48,665 bases of DNA. Source: Gammaproteobacteria bacterium. Lineage in GTDB: Bacteria; Pseudomonadota; Gammaproteobacteria; JADZEE01. The translations under genes and the position numbers were made by a program. This document shows positions 31,232 through 39,726 of the stretch, piece by piece. Below the pieces are notes generated by a model. It was not told the origin of the DNA. It did no database searches and saw only the letters and a program-made list of their open reading frames with translations. Every line of letters starts with the position of its first letter. Position 1 is the stretch's first letter. Location of the stretch: assembly GCA_020850735.1 (NCBI GenBank), contig JADZEE010000113.1, positions 1 to 48,665 on the forward strand, given 5' to 3'.

Positions 31232-33733
31232 ATGACTAGCATTCCCGATCATTTCGATCCGCCGCTGGAGCTGGCTGGCCGCGCCGACCATGCGCGCCTG
31301 CTGGCCTATTTCGCGACCGTCCTCGCCATGGTGTTGCTGTGGCTGTTGATCGCGGACAGTGACTGGCACAGCGGCCCCGGCCTGCACGCGTTCTTCGACG
31401 GCGTCGCCGTCGGCCTGGCGGCGTTCATCACGCTGGTGCTGCTCGCGCACGCCGTGGCGACCCGCAGCCGTTTCAGCTTCTTCGTCGGCATCGCCTTCGC
31501 CGGCACCGCGATGCTCGACCTGGTCCACGGCTTGGTGACGATCCCTACCCTGGCCGGCCTGTGGTCCTCGCCGCCCGAGACCGTGGGGCCGTGGAGCTGG
31601 AATCTGTCGCGGCTGTACCTCGCGCTCATGCTCACGCTCGGCTGCGCCCGCTGGCTGACTGCCGGCGAACCCGCCGGCGAGCCGCTCCCGCGCCGCCTGC
31701 CCATGCTGGTGTTGGCGCTGATCATCGCGGCCGGCGCACTGGTGGCGCTGTTGCTCTGGCCCCTGCCCACGGTCTATGTGTCCGGCCGGGGCCTGACACG
31801 GCCGGTCGAAGCCGCTGCCGGCCTGCTGTTCCTGGTCGCCCTGACCGGGCTGTTGCGCAGCGGCCGCTGGCGGGCGGGACCGTTCGCGCACTGGCTGGTG
31901 CTGTCCCTCGTGCTCGCGGCCGCGACCCAGGTGCCGTTCATGGCAAGCTCGCGGGGCCTGTTCGACGCCATGTTCGACACCGCTCACGCCGCCAAGCTGG
32001 CGAGTTACCTGTGCCTCGCCGTCGGCACCCTTGCTGCCCTGCGCACCACTTTCACCGACCTGCAGCAGCGCACGCGGCAGCTGGCGGCGGCGAAAACGCG
32101 CCTCGAGATCGAGGTCGTGCAGCGCGAGCAGGCGGAAACCCGGCTACGCGCGGCGGCCGCGACGCTCGAGCAGCGCGTGATCGAGCGCACCCGGGATCTG
32201 ACCGTGAGCATCGAAGAGCGCCGGCGCAGCGAAGAGCGCTTGCGGCTGCTGCTCGAGTCCACGCCGGATGCGCTGATCGTCGCCGGCGAGGACGGGCGCA
32301 TCGTCCTCGCCAACGCCGAGGCCTACCGGACCTTCGGTTACGAGGCCGGCACGCTGATGGGCCAGCCGGTAGACCTGCTGGTGCCCGCATCGCAGCGCGA
32401 CGTGCACGCGCGCGTGCGCGAGCAGTATCACGGTACGCCGGCACGGCGCATGGGCGCGGGCCGCGCGCTGAGCGGCAGGCGCCGGGATGGCAGCGAATTC
32501 CCCGTCGAGGTGAGCCTGAGCCCGCTGCGCACGGCCGAAGGGTTGCTCATCGCGGCTGCGGTCCGCGATGTGACCGCGCGCCGCCGTACCGAGGCGCTGA
32601 TCGCGCGCTTCGGCCGGCTGGTGGACAGCGCCCTGAGCGAGATCTACGTCTTCGACGCCGACTCGCTGCGCTTCACGATGGCCAACGCGGGTGCGCGTCG
32701 CAACCTGGGCTACTCGATGGCCGAGCTGGAGGCGCTGACACCGCTCGATCTCACGCCCGAGTTCGACGCCGGATCCTTCGCGGCGATCCTCGCCCCGCTG
32801 CGCAACGGCGAGCGCGAGCAGGTCGTGTTCGAGACCGTAAACCGGCGCAAGGACGGCTCGCGCTACCCGGTTGACGTGCATCTGCAGCTCACCCGCGAGG
32901 CGGGTGGCCCGCCCGCGTTCGTTGCCGTGCTCGAGAACATCACCGAGCGCAAGCGTTTCGAGTCGGATCTGCGCGCCTTGAACGCGACCCTGGAGGCACG
33001 CGTGGCCGAGCGCACGGCCCAGCTCGAGGCGGCCAACCGGGAGCTGGAGGGTTTCAGCTACTCGGTCTCGCACGACCTGCGGGCGCCGTTGCGCCACCTG
33101 TCCGGATTTGCCAGGCTGCTGCAGCGCGACGCCGGCCCCGGGCTCGATGACGAAGCGCGCCGGCACCTGGATATCATCAGCGGTGCCGCAGAGCGCATGG
33201 GCGAGCTCATCGACGGCCTGCTCGCCTTCTCGCGCCTGGGTCGCGCCGACATCGTCGCCGAGACGCTGGATCTCGATGCGCTGGTGCAGGACGTGATCGC
33301 CGGGCTGCAGACCGAGATCGGCGCGCGGCCGGTCGAGTGGCAGATCGAGCCGCTGCCGGCGGTGCGCGGCGACCGCACGCTGCTGCGCGCGGTGTTCGGC
33401 AACCTCGTGCACAACGCCGTCAAGTTCACCGCCGGCCGCGCGCCCGCGCGCATCGAGATCGGTGCCGTCGCCGGCGATCCGGCTGAAGTGGTGCTGTTCG
33501 TGCGCGACAACGGCGCCGGCTTCGACATGAACTACGCCGGCAAGCTGTTCGGTGTGTTCCAGCGCCTGCACAGCGAGGACGAGTTCCCCGGCCACGGCGT
33601 CGGGCTCGCCCTCGTGCGCCGCATCGTGCACCGGCACGGTGGCCGCGTATGGGCCGAGAGCGCGCCGGGCGCGGGCGCCACCTTCTACCTGGCGCTGCCG
33701 CGACCGGGTGATAATGGAGGTGAACATGCGTAG
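31232..33733 (+). CDS. MASE3-like membrane histidine kinase with two PAS domains
   Basis: An 833-residue kinase. Its N-terminal seven or eight hydrophobic helices (about 20-270) resemble those of the kinase at 21477: AMLDLVHGLVTIP, ETVGPWSWNLSRLYL and HWLVLSLVLAAATQ all have counterparts there. A coiled coil leads to two PAS domains (about 330-450, TPDALIVAGEDGRIVLANAEA; about 460-580, SEIYVFDADSLRFTMANAGA). A second coiled coil and a HisKA domain with H614 in SYSVSHDLRAPLRHL follow. The ATPase has VFGNLVHNAVKFT, DNGAGFDM and FPGHGVGLALVRRIV. This kinase class is phytochrome-like and typically pairs with a small Rcp1-type regulator, which follows here with an 8-base overlap. ATG 31232 is chosen; the signal detected by the membrane part is unknown. 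Confidence 0.92.
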   Translation: MTSIPDHFDPPLELAGRADHARLLAYFATVLAMVLLWLLIADSDWHSGPGLHAFFDGVAVGLAAFITLVLLAHAVATRSRFSFFVGIAFAGTAMLDLVHGLVTIPTLAGLWSSPPETVGPWSWNLSRLYLALMLTLGCARWLTAGEPAGEPLPRRLPMLVLALIIAAGALVALLLWPLPTVYVSGRGLTRPVEAAAGLLFLVALTGLLRSGRWRAGPFAHWLVLSLVLAAATQVPFMASSRGLFDAMFDTAHAAKLASYLCLAVGTLAALRTTFTDLQQRTRQLAAAKTRLEIEVVQREQAETRLRAAAATLEQRVIERTRDLTVSIEERRRSEERLRLLLESTPDALIVAGEDGRIVLANAEAYRTFGYEAGTLMGQPVDLLVPASQRDVHARVREQYHGTPARRMGAGRALSGRRRDGSEFPVEVSLSPLRTAEGLLIAAAVRDVTARRRTEALIARFGRLVDSALSEIYVFDADSLRFTMANAGARRNLGYSMAELEALTPLDLTPEFDAGSFAAILAPLRNGEREQVVFETVNRRKDGSRYPVDVHLQLTREAGGPPAFVAVLENITERKRFESDLRALNATLEARVAERTAQLEAANRELEGFSYSVSHDLRAPLRHLSGFARLLQRDAGPGLDDEARRHLDIISGAAERMGELIDGLLAFSRLGRADIVAETLDLDALVQDVIAGLQTEIGARPVEWQIEPLPAVRGDRTLLRAVFGNLVHNAVKFTAGRAPARIEIGAVAGDPAEVVLFVRDNGAGFDMNYAGKLFGVFQRLHSEDEFPGHGVGLALVRRIVHRHGGRVWAESAPGAGATFYLALPRPGDNGGEHA

Positions 33734-34178
33734 CCAGATGCTGATTCTGCTGTGTGAGGACGATCCGCGCGACGCCGAACTCACGCTCGCGGCGCTGTCC
33801 GACTACGGGGTCGCCAACTGCATCACGACCGTACGCGATGGCGCCGATGCGCTCGACTTCCTCTTTCGCCGGGGCCGGTGGGCGGAGCGCGATGCGCGTG
33901 ACCCGGTGCTGGTGCTGCTGGACCTGAAGATGCCCAAGGTCGACGGCGTGCAGGTGCTCGAGACGATGAAGAACGACCCGAACCTGCGCACCGTGCCGGT
34001 GGTCATGCTCACCTCCTCGAGCGAGGCGCCCGACGTGCGCCGCTGCTACGAGCTGGGTGCCAACCCCTATGTCGTGAAACCGGTCGAGTTCGAGGGGTTC
34101 TCCAAGGCGGTGCGCGACCTGGGACTGTTCTGGCTGGTGGTGAACGAACCGCCGGCGTCGCCGCGGAGCCCGTCGTGA
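33726..34178 (+). CDS. Single-domain response regulator (Rcp1-like)
   Basis: A 150-residue stand-alone receiver. It begins QMLILLCEDDPRDAELTLAAL, with phospho-acceptor D66 in VLLDLKMPKVDG, the Thr/Ser pair VVMLTSSSE, and the lysine in PYVVKPVEFEGF. The wide loop DALDFLFRRGRWAERDARDPVL is characteristic of regulators paired with phytochrome-type kinases. With no output domain, it must pass its phosphate or signal to another protein. It overlaps the kinase upstream by 8 bases and touches the REC-GGDEF-EAL gene downstream. GGAGG at 33716-33720 selects ATG 33726 over ATG 33714. Confidence 0.93.
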   Translation: MRSQMLILLCEDDPRDAELTLAALSDYGVANCITTVRDGADALDFLFRRGRWAERDARDPVLVLLDLKMPKVDGVQVLETMKNDPNLRTVPVVMLTSSSEAPDVRRCYELGANPYVVKPVEFEGFSKAVRDLGLFWLVVNEPPASPRSPS

Positions 34179-36364
34179 TGGCGTCCCGGGCACAGGATCC
34201 ACTGGCGCCGGATGTGCCGGCGGGCGCCGCCGCGCCGCGGCTGCTGCTGATCGAGGACACGGCCGAGGATGCGCATCTGATCGCGGGCTTGCTCAGCGGT
34301 GATGGCTTCGATTGCCGCATCACGCGGGTCGCCACACGCCCGGCGCTGGAGCAGGCGCTGGCGCAGGGCGGCTACGACCTCATCGTCTCGGACTACACGC
34401 TGCCGGGCTTCGACGGATTGTCCGCGCTGGCGCTCGCGCGCGAGCACGCACCCGAGGTGCCGTTCGTCTTCTGCACCGGCACGCTCGGCGAGGAGCGCGT
34501 CGTGCAGTGCCTGCAACAGGGCGCGACCGACTACGTGCCCAAGCACAATCTGCCGCGGCTGGTGCCGGCCCTGCGCCGGGCGCTGGCCGAGGCCCGGCAA
34601 CGCCAGGCACGCCTGGCGGCCGAGCAGCGCGTGCAGCACACCGAGCGGCGCCTGCACAACCTGGTCAACTCCAGTCCGGCCGTCATCTATGCGACCACGC
34701 CATTCCCCCCGCACGTGACCACCTTCGTCAGCGACAATCTGTATGCGGTGACCGGCTACCGTCCCGAGGAGATGATCGGCCGGGAGAGCTTCTGGCTGGA
34801 GCGCCTGCATCCGGATGATCTGGCCCGCGTGACCGCCGAGGTCGAGCTCCAGCTCGAGCAGGCCGCCATGGGCACGGTGGAGTACCGCTTCGGGGATGCG
34901 GGCGGACGTTACCGCTGGCTGCAGGACAGCTTCCGCATGGTGTTCGACGAGGACGGCCAGCCGGCCGAAATCGTCGGTTCCTGGGCCGACGTCACCGCCG
35001 CGCACGCGCTGGCCGAGGAGCTGTCCTGGCACGCGTCGCACGATACCCTGACGGGCCTTGCCAACCGGCGTGAGTTCGAGCGCCAGCTCGACGCCGCACT
35101 GCTGGATGCGCGCGGCAACGGCAGTGTGCACAGTCTGTGCTACATGGATCTGGATCAGTTCAAGCTCGTCAACGATACCTGCGGCCACGACGCGGGTGAC
35201 GAGCTGCTGCGCCGGCTGGCGCGCCGGCTGGCGGCGGCGACCCGCAAGGGCGATCTGCTCTGCCGGCTGGGGGGAGACGAGTTCGCACTGGTCATGATGC
35301 ATTGCACGGCGGCGCAGGCGCAGCGCACGGCGCAAAGTCTGCTGGAAACCGTCCGGCAATGCCGCTTCGACTGGAAAGGCAGACAGTGGCAGGTCGGCGT
35401 CAGCATCGGCATCGTCGCAATCGCCGCCGGCAGCGGCAAGGCGGCGGACGTCATGCGCACGGCCGACGAGGCTTGTTACCTCGCCAAGGATCAGGGCCGC
35501 AATCGCATCCACGTCCATCACGAGCAGGACGAAAACCTCGCTCGCCGCCGGCGCGAGATGCACGGCGTGACCATGATCACCGAGGGCCTCGACGAGGGTC
35601 GCTTCGTGCTCTACGGCCAGCGCATCAGCGCGCTGTCGGCGGCCGCGGGCGCCGACGGCTGCGAGCTGCTGCTGCGCCTGCCGGGACGCGATGGTGTGTT
35701 GCTGCCGCCGAGTACCCTGATTCCCGCCGCCGAGCGCTACGGGCTCGCCGGGCGTCTCGACCGCTGGGTCGTCGAGCGCGCGCTCGCGACGTTGGCGGCC
35801 TCGCCCGCGGCGCTGCGCCGCTTCGACCATTTCGCCATCAACCTGTCGGCGCCCTCGATCGGCGACCACGAATTCGCCGCCTTTCTGATCGACGCGTTGG
35901 CCGCGGGTCCCGTGCCCGCCAACCGGATCTGCTTCGAGATCACCGAGACCGCGGCGATCGACAACCTGCTCGATGCCGTGCGTTTCATGAACATGCTGCG
36001 CGGCATCGGCTGCCGCTTCGCGCTGGACGACTTCGGCTCCGGCATGTCCTCGTTCCGCTACCTTCGCCACCTGCCCGTGGATTTTCTCAAGATCGACGGC
36101 GCCTTCGTCACCGGCATCCACGAGGACGAGGTCGCGCTGGCGATGATGCGCTCGATCAACGACATCGGTCACGTCATGGGCAAGCTCACCGTCGCCGAAT
36201 GCGCCGAATCGATCGCCGTCGTCGAGCACCTGCGCGCGTCCGGGGTCGACTTCGTGCAGGGGCACGTCACGGGCAGGGCGGTGCCTCTGGCCGAGCTGCT
36301 GGCAGAGGTGGCCCCGGCGCGCTCGCGCCTGACCGCATCCGGGCCCGTGTCCAAGGGCGCCTGA
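34178..36364 (+). CDS. REC-PAS-GGDEF-EAL response regulator
   Basis: A 728-residue cytoplasmic protein. The receiver is about 20-135 (RLLLIEDTAEDAHLIAG; D72 in IVSDYTLPGFDG; lysine in YVPKHNLP). A PAS domain is about 155-280. The GGDEF domain has its signature at 365-369 and, unlike the other GGDEF-EAL protein here, an RKGD inhibitory site just upstream. The EAL signature reads ELL (496-498), but the catalytic set is present: AINLSAPS, FEITETA, LDDFGSG, DFLKIDG, AECAES and FVQGH. It likely adjusts cyclic-di-GMP in response to phosphorylation by the cluster kinases. ATG 34178 overlaps the previous stop by one base. A second receiver gene follows. Confidence 0.92.
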   Translation: MASRAQDPLAPDVPAGAAAPRLLLIEDTAEDAHLIAGLLSGDGFDCRITRVATRPALEQALAQGGYDLIVSDYTLPGFDGLSALALAREHAPEVPFVFCTGTLGEERVVQCLQQGATDYVPKHNLPRLVPALRRALAEARQRQARLAAEQRVQHTERRLHNLVNSSPAVIYATTPFPPHVTTFVSDNLYAVTGYRPEEMIGRESFWLERLHPDDLARVTAEVELQLEQAAMGTVEYRFGDAGGRYRWLQDSFRMVFDEDGQPAEIVGSWADVTAAHALAEELSWHASHDTLTGLANRREFERQLDAALLDARGNGSVHSLCYMDLDQFKLVNDTCGHDAGDELLRRLARRLAAATRKGDLLCRLGGDEFALVMMHCTAAQAQRTAQSLLETVRQCRFDWKGRQWQVGVSIGIVAIAAGSGKAADVMRTADEACYLAKDQGRNRIHVHHEQDENLARRRREMHGVTMITEGLDEGRFVLYGQRISALSAAAGADGCELLLRLPGRDGVLLPPSTLIPAAERYGLAGRLDRWVVERALATLAASPAALRRFDHFAINLSAPSIGDHEFAAFLIDALAAGPVPANRICFEITETAAIDNLLDAVRFMNMLRGIGCRFALDDFGSGMSSFRYLRHLPVDFLKIDGAFVTGIHEDEVALAMMRSINDIGHVMGKLTVAECAESIAVVEHLRASGVDFVQGHVTGRAVPLAELLAEVAPARSRLTASGPVSKGA

Positions 36365-36375
36365 GGAGTCCCGGC

Positions 36376-36885
36376 GTGGCCCTCGACCCGGGTGCCGGTG
36401 TACCGGAATTCAGGGCCGTGCCGCCTGTGCGGCTCCGAGTGTTGGTCGTCGAGGATGCGCCGTTGATCCGCGATCGCATCGTGCGGTTGCTGGGCACCAT
36501 GCCGGCGGTCGCGGCGCTGAGCGAGGCGATCGCCGAGGCGGAAGCGCTGGAGAAGTTCAGCGCCCAGCCGGCGGACGTCGTCGTGCTCGACGTGCGCCTG
36601 GCGCAGGGCAGCGGCGTGCGCGTGCTGGAGGCCGTCCGGCGCATGCGCCCCGAGGCGGTCGTCGCCATCCTGACCAACTTCCCCTACGCGATCTACCGCC
36701 GCCGCTGCATGGCTCTCGGCGCGGATTTCTTTCTGGACAAGGCCACCGATTTCGAACGTCTGCGCGATGTCGTGGCCGTGGCGGTGGCGCGCCAGGCGCG
36801 CCGAGTGCATGCAGCGGCCATCGCAGGGACCACGGCGCCCGCGGGCCCAGGCCCCGGTCATCCACCGCGTGCGCCTGAGAGCTAG
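36376..36885 (+). CDS. Single-domain response regulator, last gene of the cluster
   Basis: A 169-residue receiver. After a short Pro/Gly-rich leader it has LRVLVVEDAPLIRDRIVRLL, phospho-acceptor D72 in VVVLDVRLAQGSG, the threonine in VAILTNFPYAIYRR, and the lysine in FFLDKATDFE. The C-terminal 35 residues are Ala/Pro/Gly-rich and probably unstructured. The start is the GTG at 36376, preceded by AGGAG (36364-36368). It follows the REC-PAS-GGDEF-EAL gene by 11 bases. Its stop codon shares CTAG with the convergent gene, so the two transcription units end face to face. Confidence 0.9.
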   Translation: MALDPGAGVPEFRAVPPVRLRVLVVEDAPLIRDRIVRLLGTMPAVAALSEAIAEAEALEKFSAQPADVVVLDVRLAQGSGVRVLEAVRRMRPEAVVAILTNFPYAIYRRRCMALGADFFLDKATDFERLRDVVAVAVARQARRVHAAAIAGTTAPAGPGPGHPPRAPES

Positions 36886-37649
36886 TACCCCGTCATCATC
36901 CCTGGCGCGGGTCGCAGCAGTTTGAAGCTGCGAAAGCCCTGGTTCACCAGCGGCAGCAGTGCAAATTCGATCATGCCCAGCAGTTCCCGCTCCCGGGTGG
37001 ACTGCGAGCACACGAACGGCTGCCGGGTATCGCCCTTGTTGATCCTGGAAACAGACACGTAACAGGTCCGGGCCGGGCAGGTGAACGCGCAGCCGGCATT
37101 GGCGAACAGCGTGATGCGGTGTTTGGCCACGATCGATGCCAGGAAGGCGTCATCCTCGTTCGCGCTCATGGGCAGGACCACCCCGTCGTACACCGCCAGC
37201 GCCTTGTCGAGCTTGTCGAGCTTGTTGATGTTCTTGATCACGCTGGCGTCGATGCGGTAGTCGGGAAATTCTTCCCGCACCCAGGTCGCCAGATCGTCGT
37301 TGGTGACGATCACCGAGTTCAGCGGGTTGTGGTATTTCGCGAGCAGCGCCCGGTTCTGCTCGTATTCCTCCCGGTGGACGAAATGATTGGACAGGGGCAG
37401 GCGGATACCGATACCGGCGTTGTTCAGCTGGGCCACGTCCCGGTCGGAAAGCTCGCGGCCCCGGAAGGTCCGCCCGCCATAGAGCGTGGAACGTTCGACG
37501 AAGCCGAACAGGCTGTCGATACGCGCGAGCGCGAGGTTGCCGAAATGGCGGCGCAGGAAGCGGAACACCGGCACGCCCGCCGGTTTGCCACGGGCGGACA
37601 CCGTGAAGGTGAAGTCGGGTCGCTGTGCCTGACTGACTCTGGAAAACAC
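36882..37649 (-). CDS. Unrecognised cytoplasmic protein with a C-x3-C-x4-C motif
   Basis: I cannot name this 255-residue protein with confidence. It has no signal peptide or membrane helix. Features that stand out are RFLRRHFGNLALARIDSLFGF, the Asn/Asp-rich segment NPLNSVIVTNDDLATWVREEFPDYRIDASV, and the cysteine motif NAGCAFTCPARTCYVSVSR near residues 185-205. Its strand-helix rhythm and the position of the cysteines are reminiscent of TIM-barrel U32-peptidase-like or radical-type enzymes, but this is a weak impression. It begins at a GTG (37649). It lies between the signalling cluster and tRNA-Gln and is transcribed toward the cluster. Whether it is linked to that cluster is unknown. Confidence 0.55.
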   Translation of the reverse strand: MFSRVSQAQRPDFTFTVSARGKPAGVPVFRFLRRHFGNLALARIDSLFGFVERSTLYGGRTFRGRELSDRDVAQLNNAGIGIRLPLSNHFVHREEYEQNRALLAKYHNPLNSVIVTNDDLATWVREEFPDYRIDASVIKNINKLDKLDKALAVYDGVVLPMSANEDDAFLASIVAKHRITLFANAGCAFTCPARTCYVSVSRINKGDTRQPFVCSQSTRERELLGMIEFALLPLVNQGFRSFKLLRPAPGMMTGY

Positions 37650-37816
37650 GGTGCGAATGTGTGCCGGCAGCGGCGGATCGTGCGCGCTCGGGCACCGGGA
37701 CGGCGTGCTCTTTCGGCCGCCCGCGCCCGCGCTGGCGTCGCTCCACCGCCGAAAGCAGCGCGTTCCGGTTGCGGAATCAGCGGCTATGAGAGCAGGAAAG
37801 CACGAGCGCGATCAAG

Positions 37817-37890
37817 TGGCTGGGGGACGAGGATTCGAACCTCGATTGGCGGAGTCAGAGTCCGCAGTCTTGCCGTTAGACGATCCCCCA
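37817..37890 (-). tRNA. tRNA-Gln (anticodon CTG)
   Basis: The minus strand gives TGGGGGA, D arm with GTCTAACGGCAAGAC, anticodon arm GCGGA-CTCTGAC-TCCGC and T arm GAGGTTCGAATCCTC, then TCCCCCA, G and an encoded CCA. The anticodon CTG (bases 37858-37856) reads CAG, so it is glutamine. The acceptor and anticodon stems pair fully. It lies between rpsI and the unrecognised gene on the same strand. Confidence 0.96.
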
Positions 37891-37940
37891 GAAGAACCGC
37901 CGTCGATACGCACAGGGGACGCCGGTGATGCCGGGGCGGT

Positions 37941-37964
37941 CGTGCGGCTGCGCCGCACCGGTAC
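37941..37964 (-). repeat. GTAC/GTAG-like REP hairpin variant
   Basis: GTGCGGC, TGC, GCCGCAC forms a perfect 7-bp hairpin next to CGGTAC. It resembles the two GTAG REPs at 18190-18379 but with a different loop. It lies between rpsI and tRNA-Gln and has no T-run, so it is not a standard terminator. Confidence 0.5.
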
Positions 37965-37996
37965 GGGGCAGCAGCCGGCATACCGCCGCCCGCGGC

Positions 37997-38386
37997 TCAG
38001 CGCTTGGAGTACTGCGGGCGCTTGCGGGCCTTGTGCAGGCCGACCTTCTTGCGCTCGACCTCGCGCGCGTCGCGGGTGACGTAGCCCGCCTTGCGCAGCG
38101 GGCTGCGCAGTGTTTCATCGTAGGCGATCAGGGCGCGGGTGATGCCGTGGCGCAGGGCGCCGGCCTGGCCGGTGGTACCGCCGCCGACGACCGTCGCCTT
38201 GATGTCGAAGTGCTCCAGCATGTTCGCGACCTGCAGCGGCTGGCGTACGACCATGCGCGCGGTCTCGCGCCCGAAGTAGGTGTCGAGGCTGCGGCCGTTG
38301 ACGGTGATGTCACCCTTGCCGCGGCTGAGGAAGACGCGCGCGGTCGAGCTCTTGCGCCGGCCGATGGTCGAAGTGGACCCGCTCAT
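37997..38386 (-). CDS. rpsI: 30S ribosomal protein S9
   Basis: A 129-residue protein with the complete S9 pattern: [24 protein letters not shown] at the start, then [23 protein letters not shown] and the basic tail [20 protein letters not shown] that reaches the P-site tRNA. Its start is four bases after the rplM stop on the same strand, as in most Proteobacteria, so the two are one operon, probably controlled at the rplM promoter. The ATG at 38386 ([12 protein letters not shown]) is supported by the family length. Confidence 0.98.
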   Translation of the reverse strand: MSGSTSTIGRRKSSTARVFLSRGKGDITVNGRSLDTYFGRETARMVVRQPLQVANMLEHFDIKATVVGGGTTGQAGALRHGITRALIAYDETLRSPLRKAGYVTRDAREVERKKVGLHKARKRPQYSKR

Positions 38387-38390
38387 GTGT

Positions 38391-38819
38391 TCAGATCTCC
38401 AGAACTTGCGGCTGCTGCGCGCTATGCTTGTGCTGCGCGCCGGCGTAAATCTTCAGCTTGCGCAACATCGCCCGGCCGAGCGGACCCTTGGGCAGCATGC
38501 CGCGTACGGCGTGCTCGATGACGCGCTCGGGGGCGCGGGCGATCTGCTTCTCGAACGTGATCTCCTTGATCCCGCCCGGGAAGCCGGTGTGCCAGTAGTA
38601 CTTCTTGTCGCTGCGCTTGCGGCCGGTGACGTGCACGTCCTTGGCATTGATGACGACGATATAATCGCCGGTGTCGACGTGCGGCGTGTAGATGGCCTTG
38701 TGCTTGCCCCGCAGGCGGCGCGCGATCTCGGTGGCCAGCCGGCCCAGAACCTTGCCGGAAGCATCGACGACGAACCAGTCGTGCTTGACGGTGGCCGGTT
38801 TGGCAGTGAAGGATTTCAT
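38391..38819 (-). CDS. rplM: 50S ribosomal protein L13
   Basis: A 142-residue protein. [41 protein letters not shown] is the canonical start, followed by [22 protein letters not shown], then [11 protein letters not shown] and the late [24 protein letters not shown]. The start is MKSFTAK at 38819, because the 12-residue upstream extension is not part of the family. It is the first gene of the rplM-rpsI unit and is divergent from coq7, with a 92-bp shared promoter region. Confidence 0.98.
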   Translation of the reverse strand: MKSFTAKPATVKHDWFVVDASGKVLGRLATEIARRLRGKHKAIYTPHVDTGDYIVVINAKDVHVTGRKRSDKKYYWHTGFPGGIKEITFEKQIARAPERVIEHAVRGMLPKGPLGRAMLRKLKIYAGAQHKHSAQQPQVLEI

Positions 38820-38911
38820 CGGCAAACTCTTGCTGCGCGGGAAAAAAGGACGCAAATGGTAAGTACCGGACCCTACCCTGTCAACCGCGCCGCGCCGCAG
38901 CGGGTGCCACT

Positions 38912-39589
38912 GTGAGCGGCTCCGGCGGGGCGGTCACGGGCCGCCGGCCGGGGGGACTGCTCGATCACTTGATCCTGACCCTGGACGCGGCCTTGCGCAC
39001 GACGCTCCCGGGCGCTGCGGCTGCGGCTGCGGCACGGCCGAGCCCGGCCGGCGGCGCCATCGCCGAGGCTCACCTCGATGCCCGCGAGCGGGCGCTGGTG
39101 GCGGCATTGATGCGGATCAACCACGCCGGGGAGGTCTGCGCGCAGGCCCTGTACCGGGGCCAGGCGGCCGTGGCCAGGGCGCCGGTCACGCGCGCCGTGC
39201 TCGAGCGCGCGGCCGCCGAGGAGAGCGATCACCTCGCCTGGTGTGCCGAGCGCCTGGAGGAGCTCGGCGCACATACCAGCCGGCTCGGCCCGCTGTGGTA
39301 CCTCGGCGCCTACGGCACCGGTATGGCCGCCGGACTGGCCGGGGACCGCTGCAGCCTCGGCTTCGTGAGCGAGACCGAACGCCAGGTCGAAGCGCATCTG
39401 AACGGGCATCTCGGCCGCCTGCCCGCCGCGGACGGGCGCAGCCGCGCCATCCTGGAACAAATGCGCGAGGACGAAGTCCGCCACGGCCGGTCGGCCGAGC
39501 AGGCGGGTGGTCGGCCACCGCCCGGTCCCGTGCGGCGCCTGATGGCGCTGCAGGCGCGGGTGATGACCACGCTCGCCTTTTTCATCTGA
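38912..39589 (+). CDS. coq7: Coq7 family demethoxyubiquinone hydroxylase
   Basis: A 225-residue membrane-associated di-iron hydroxylase of late ubiquinone biosynthesis (2-polyprenyl-3-methyl-6-methoxy-1,4-benzoquinol C-hydroxylation). Ferritin-like iron ligands fit [47 protein letters not shown], the late [31 protein letters not shown], where the two EExxH pairs sit. After the helical core, [19 protein letters not shown] is the amphipathic membrane anchor. The start is a GTG at 38912. It is divergent from rplM. Presence of coq7 indicates a proteobacterial ubiquinone respiratory chain. Confidence 0.93.
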   Translation: MSGSGGAVTGRRPGGLLDHLILTLDAALRTTLPGAAAAAAARPSPAGGAIAEAHLDARERALVAALMRINHAGEVCAQALYRGQAAVARAPVTRAVLERAAAEESDHLAWCAERLEELGAHTSRLGPLWYLGAYGTGMAAGLAGDRCSLGFVSETERQVEAHLNGHLGRLPAADGRSRAILEQMREDEVRHGRSAEQAGGRPPPGPVRRLMALQARVMTTLAFFI

Positions 39590-39726
39590 GCGCCGTTGGG
39601 TGCGCCGCCAGCCCGCCGGCGCGGCGACGCGCTTGACAATACCCATGGCCGACCCAATGTTGCGCAGTATCTGCGCAATGCCGGCGCGACACGCGCCAGC
39701 TGCAGCCGCGGGACGGGATCGAGACG

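Noticed and set aside
34067..36265. A 732-codon minus-strand frame opposite the REC-PAS-GGDEF-EAL gene
   Set aside because: It is an antisense shadow; the plus strand encodes recognisable catalytic motifs over the same bases.
37921..37996. GC-rich hairpin after rpsI as its terminator
   Set aside because: The stem is perfect but there is no run of T on the minus strand, so it is better listed as a REP-like hairpin.
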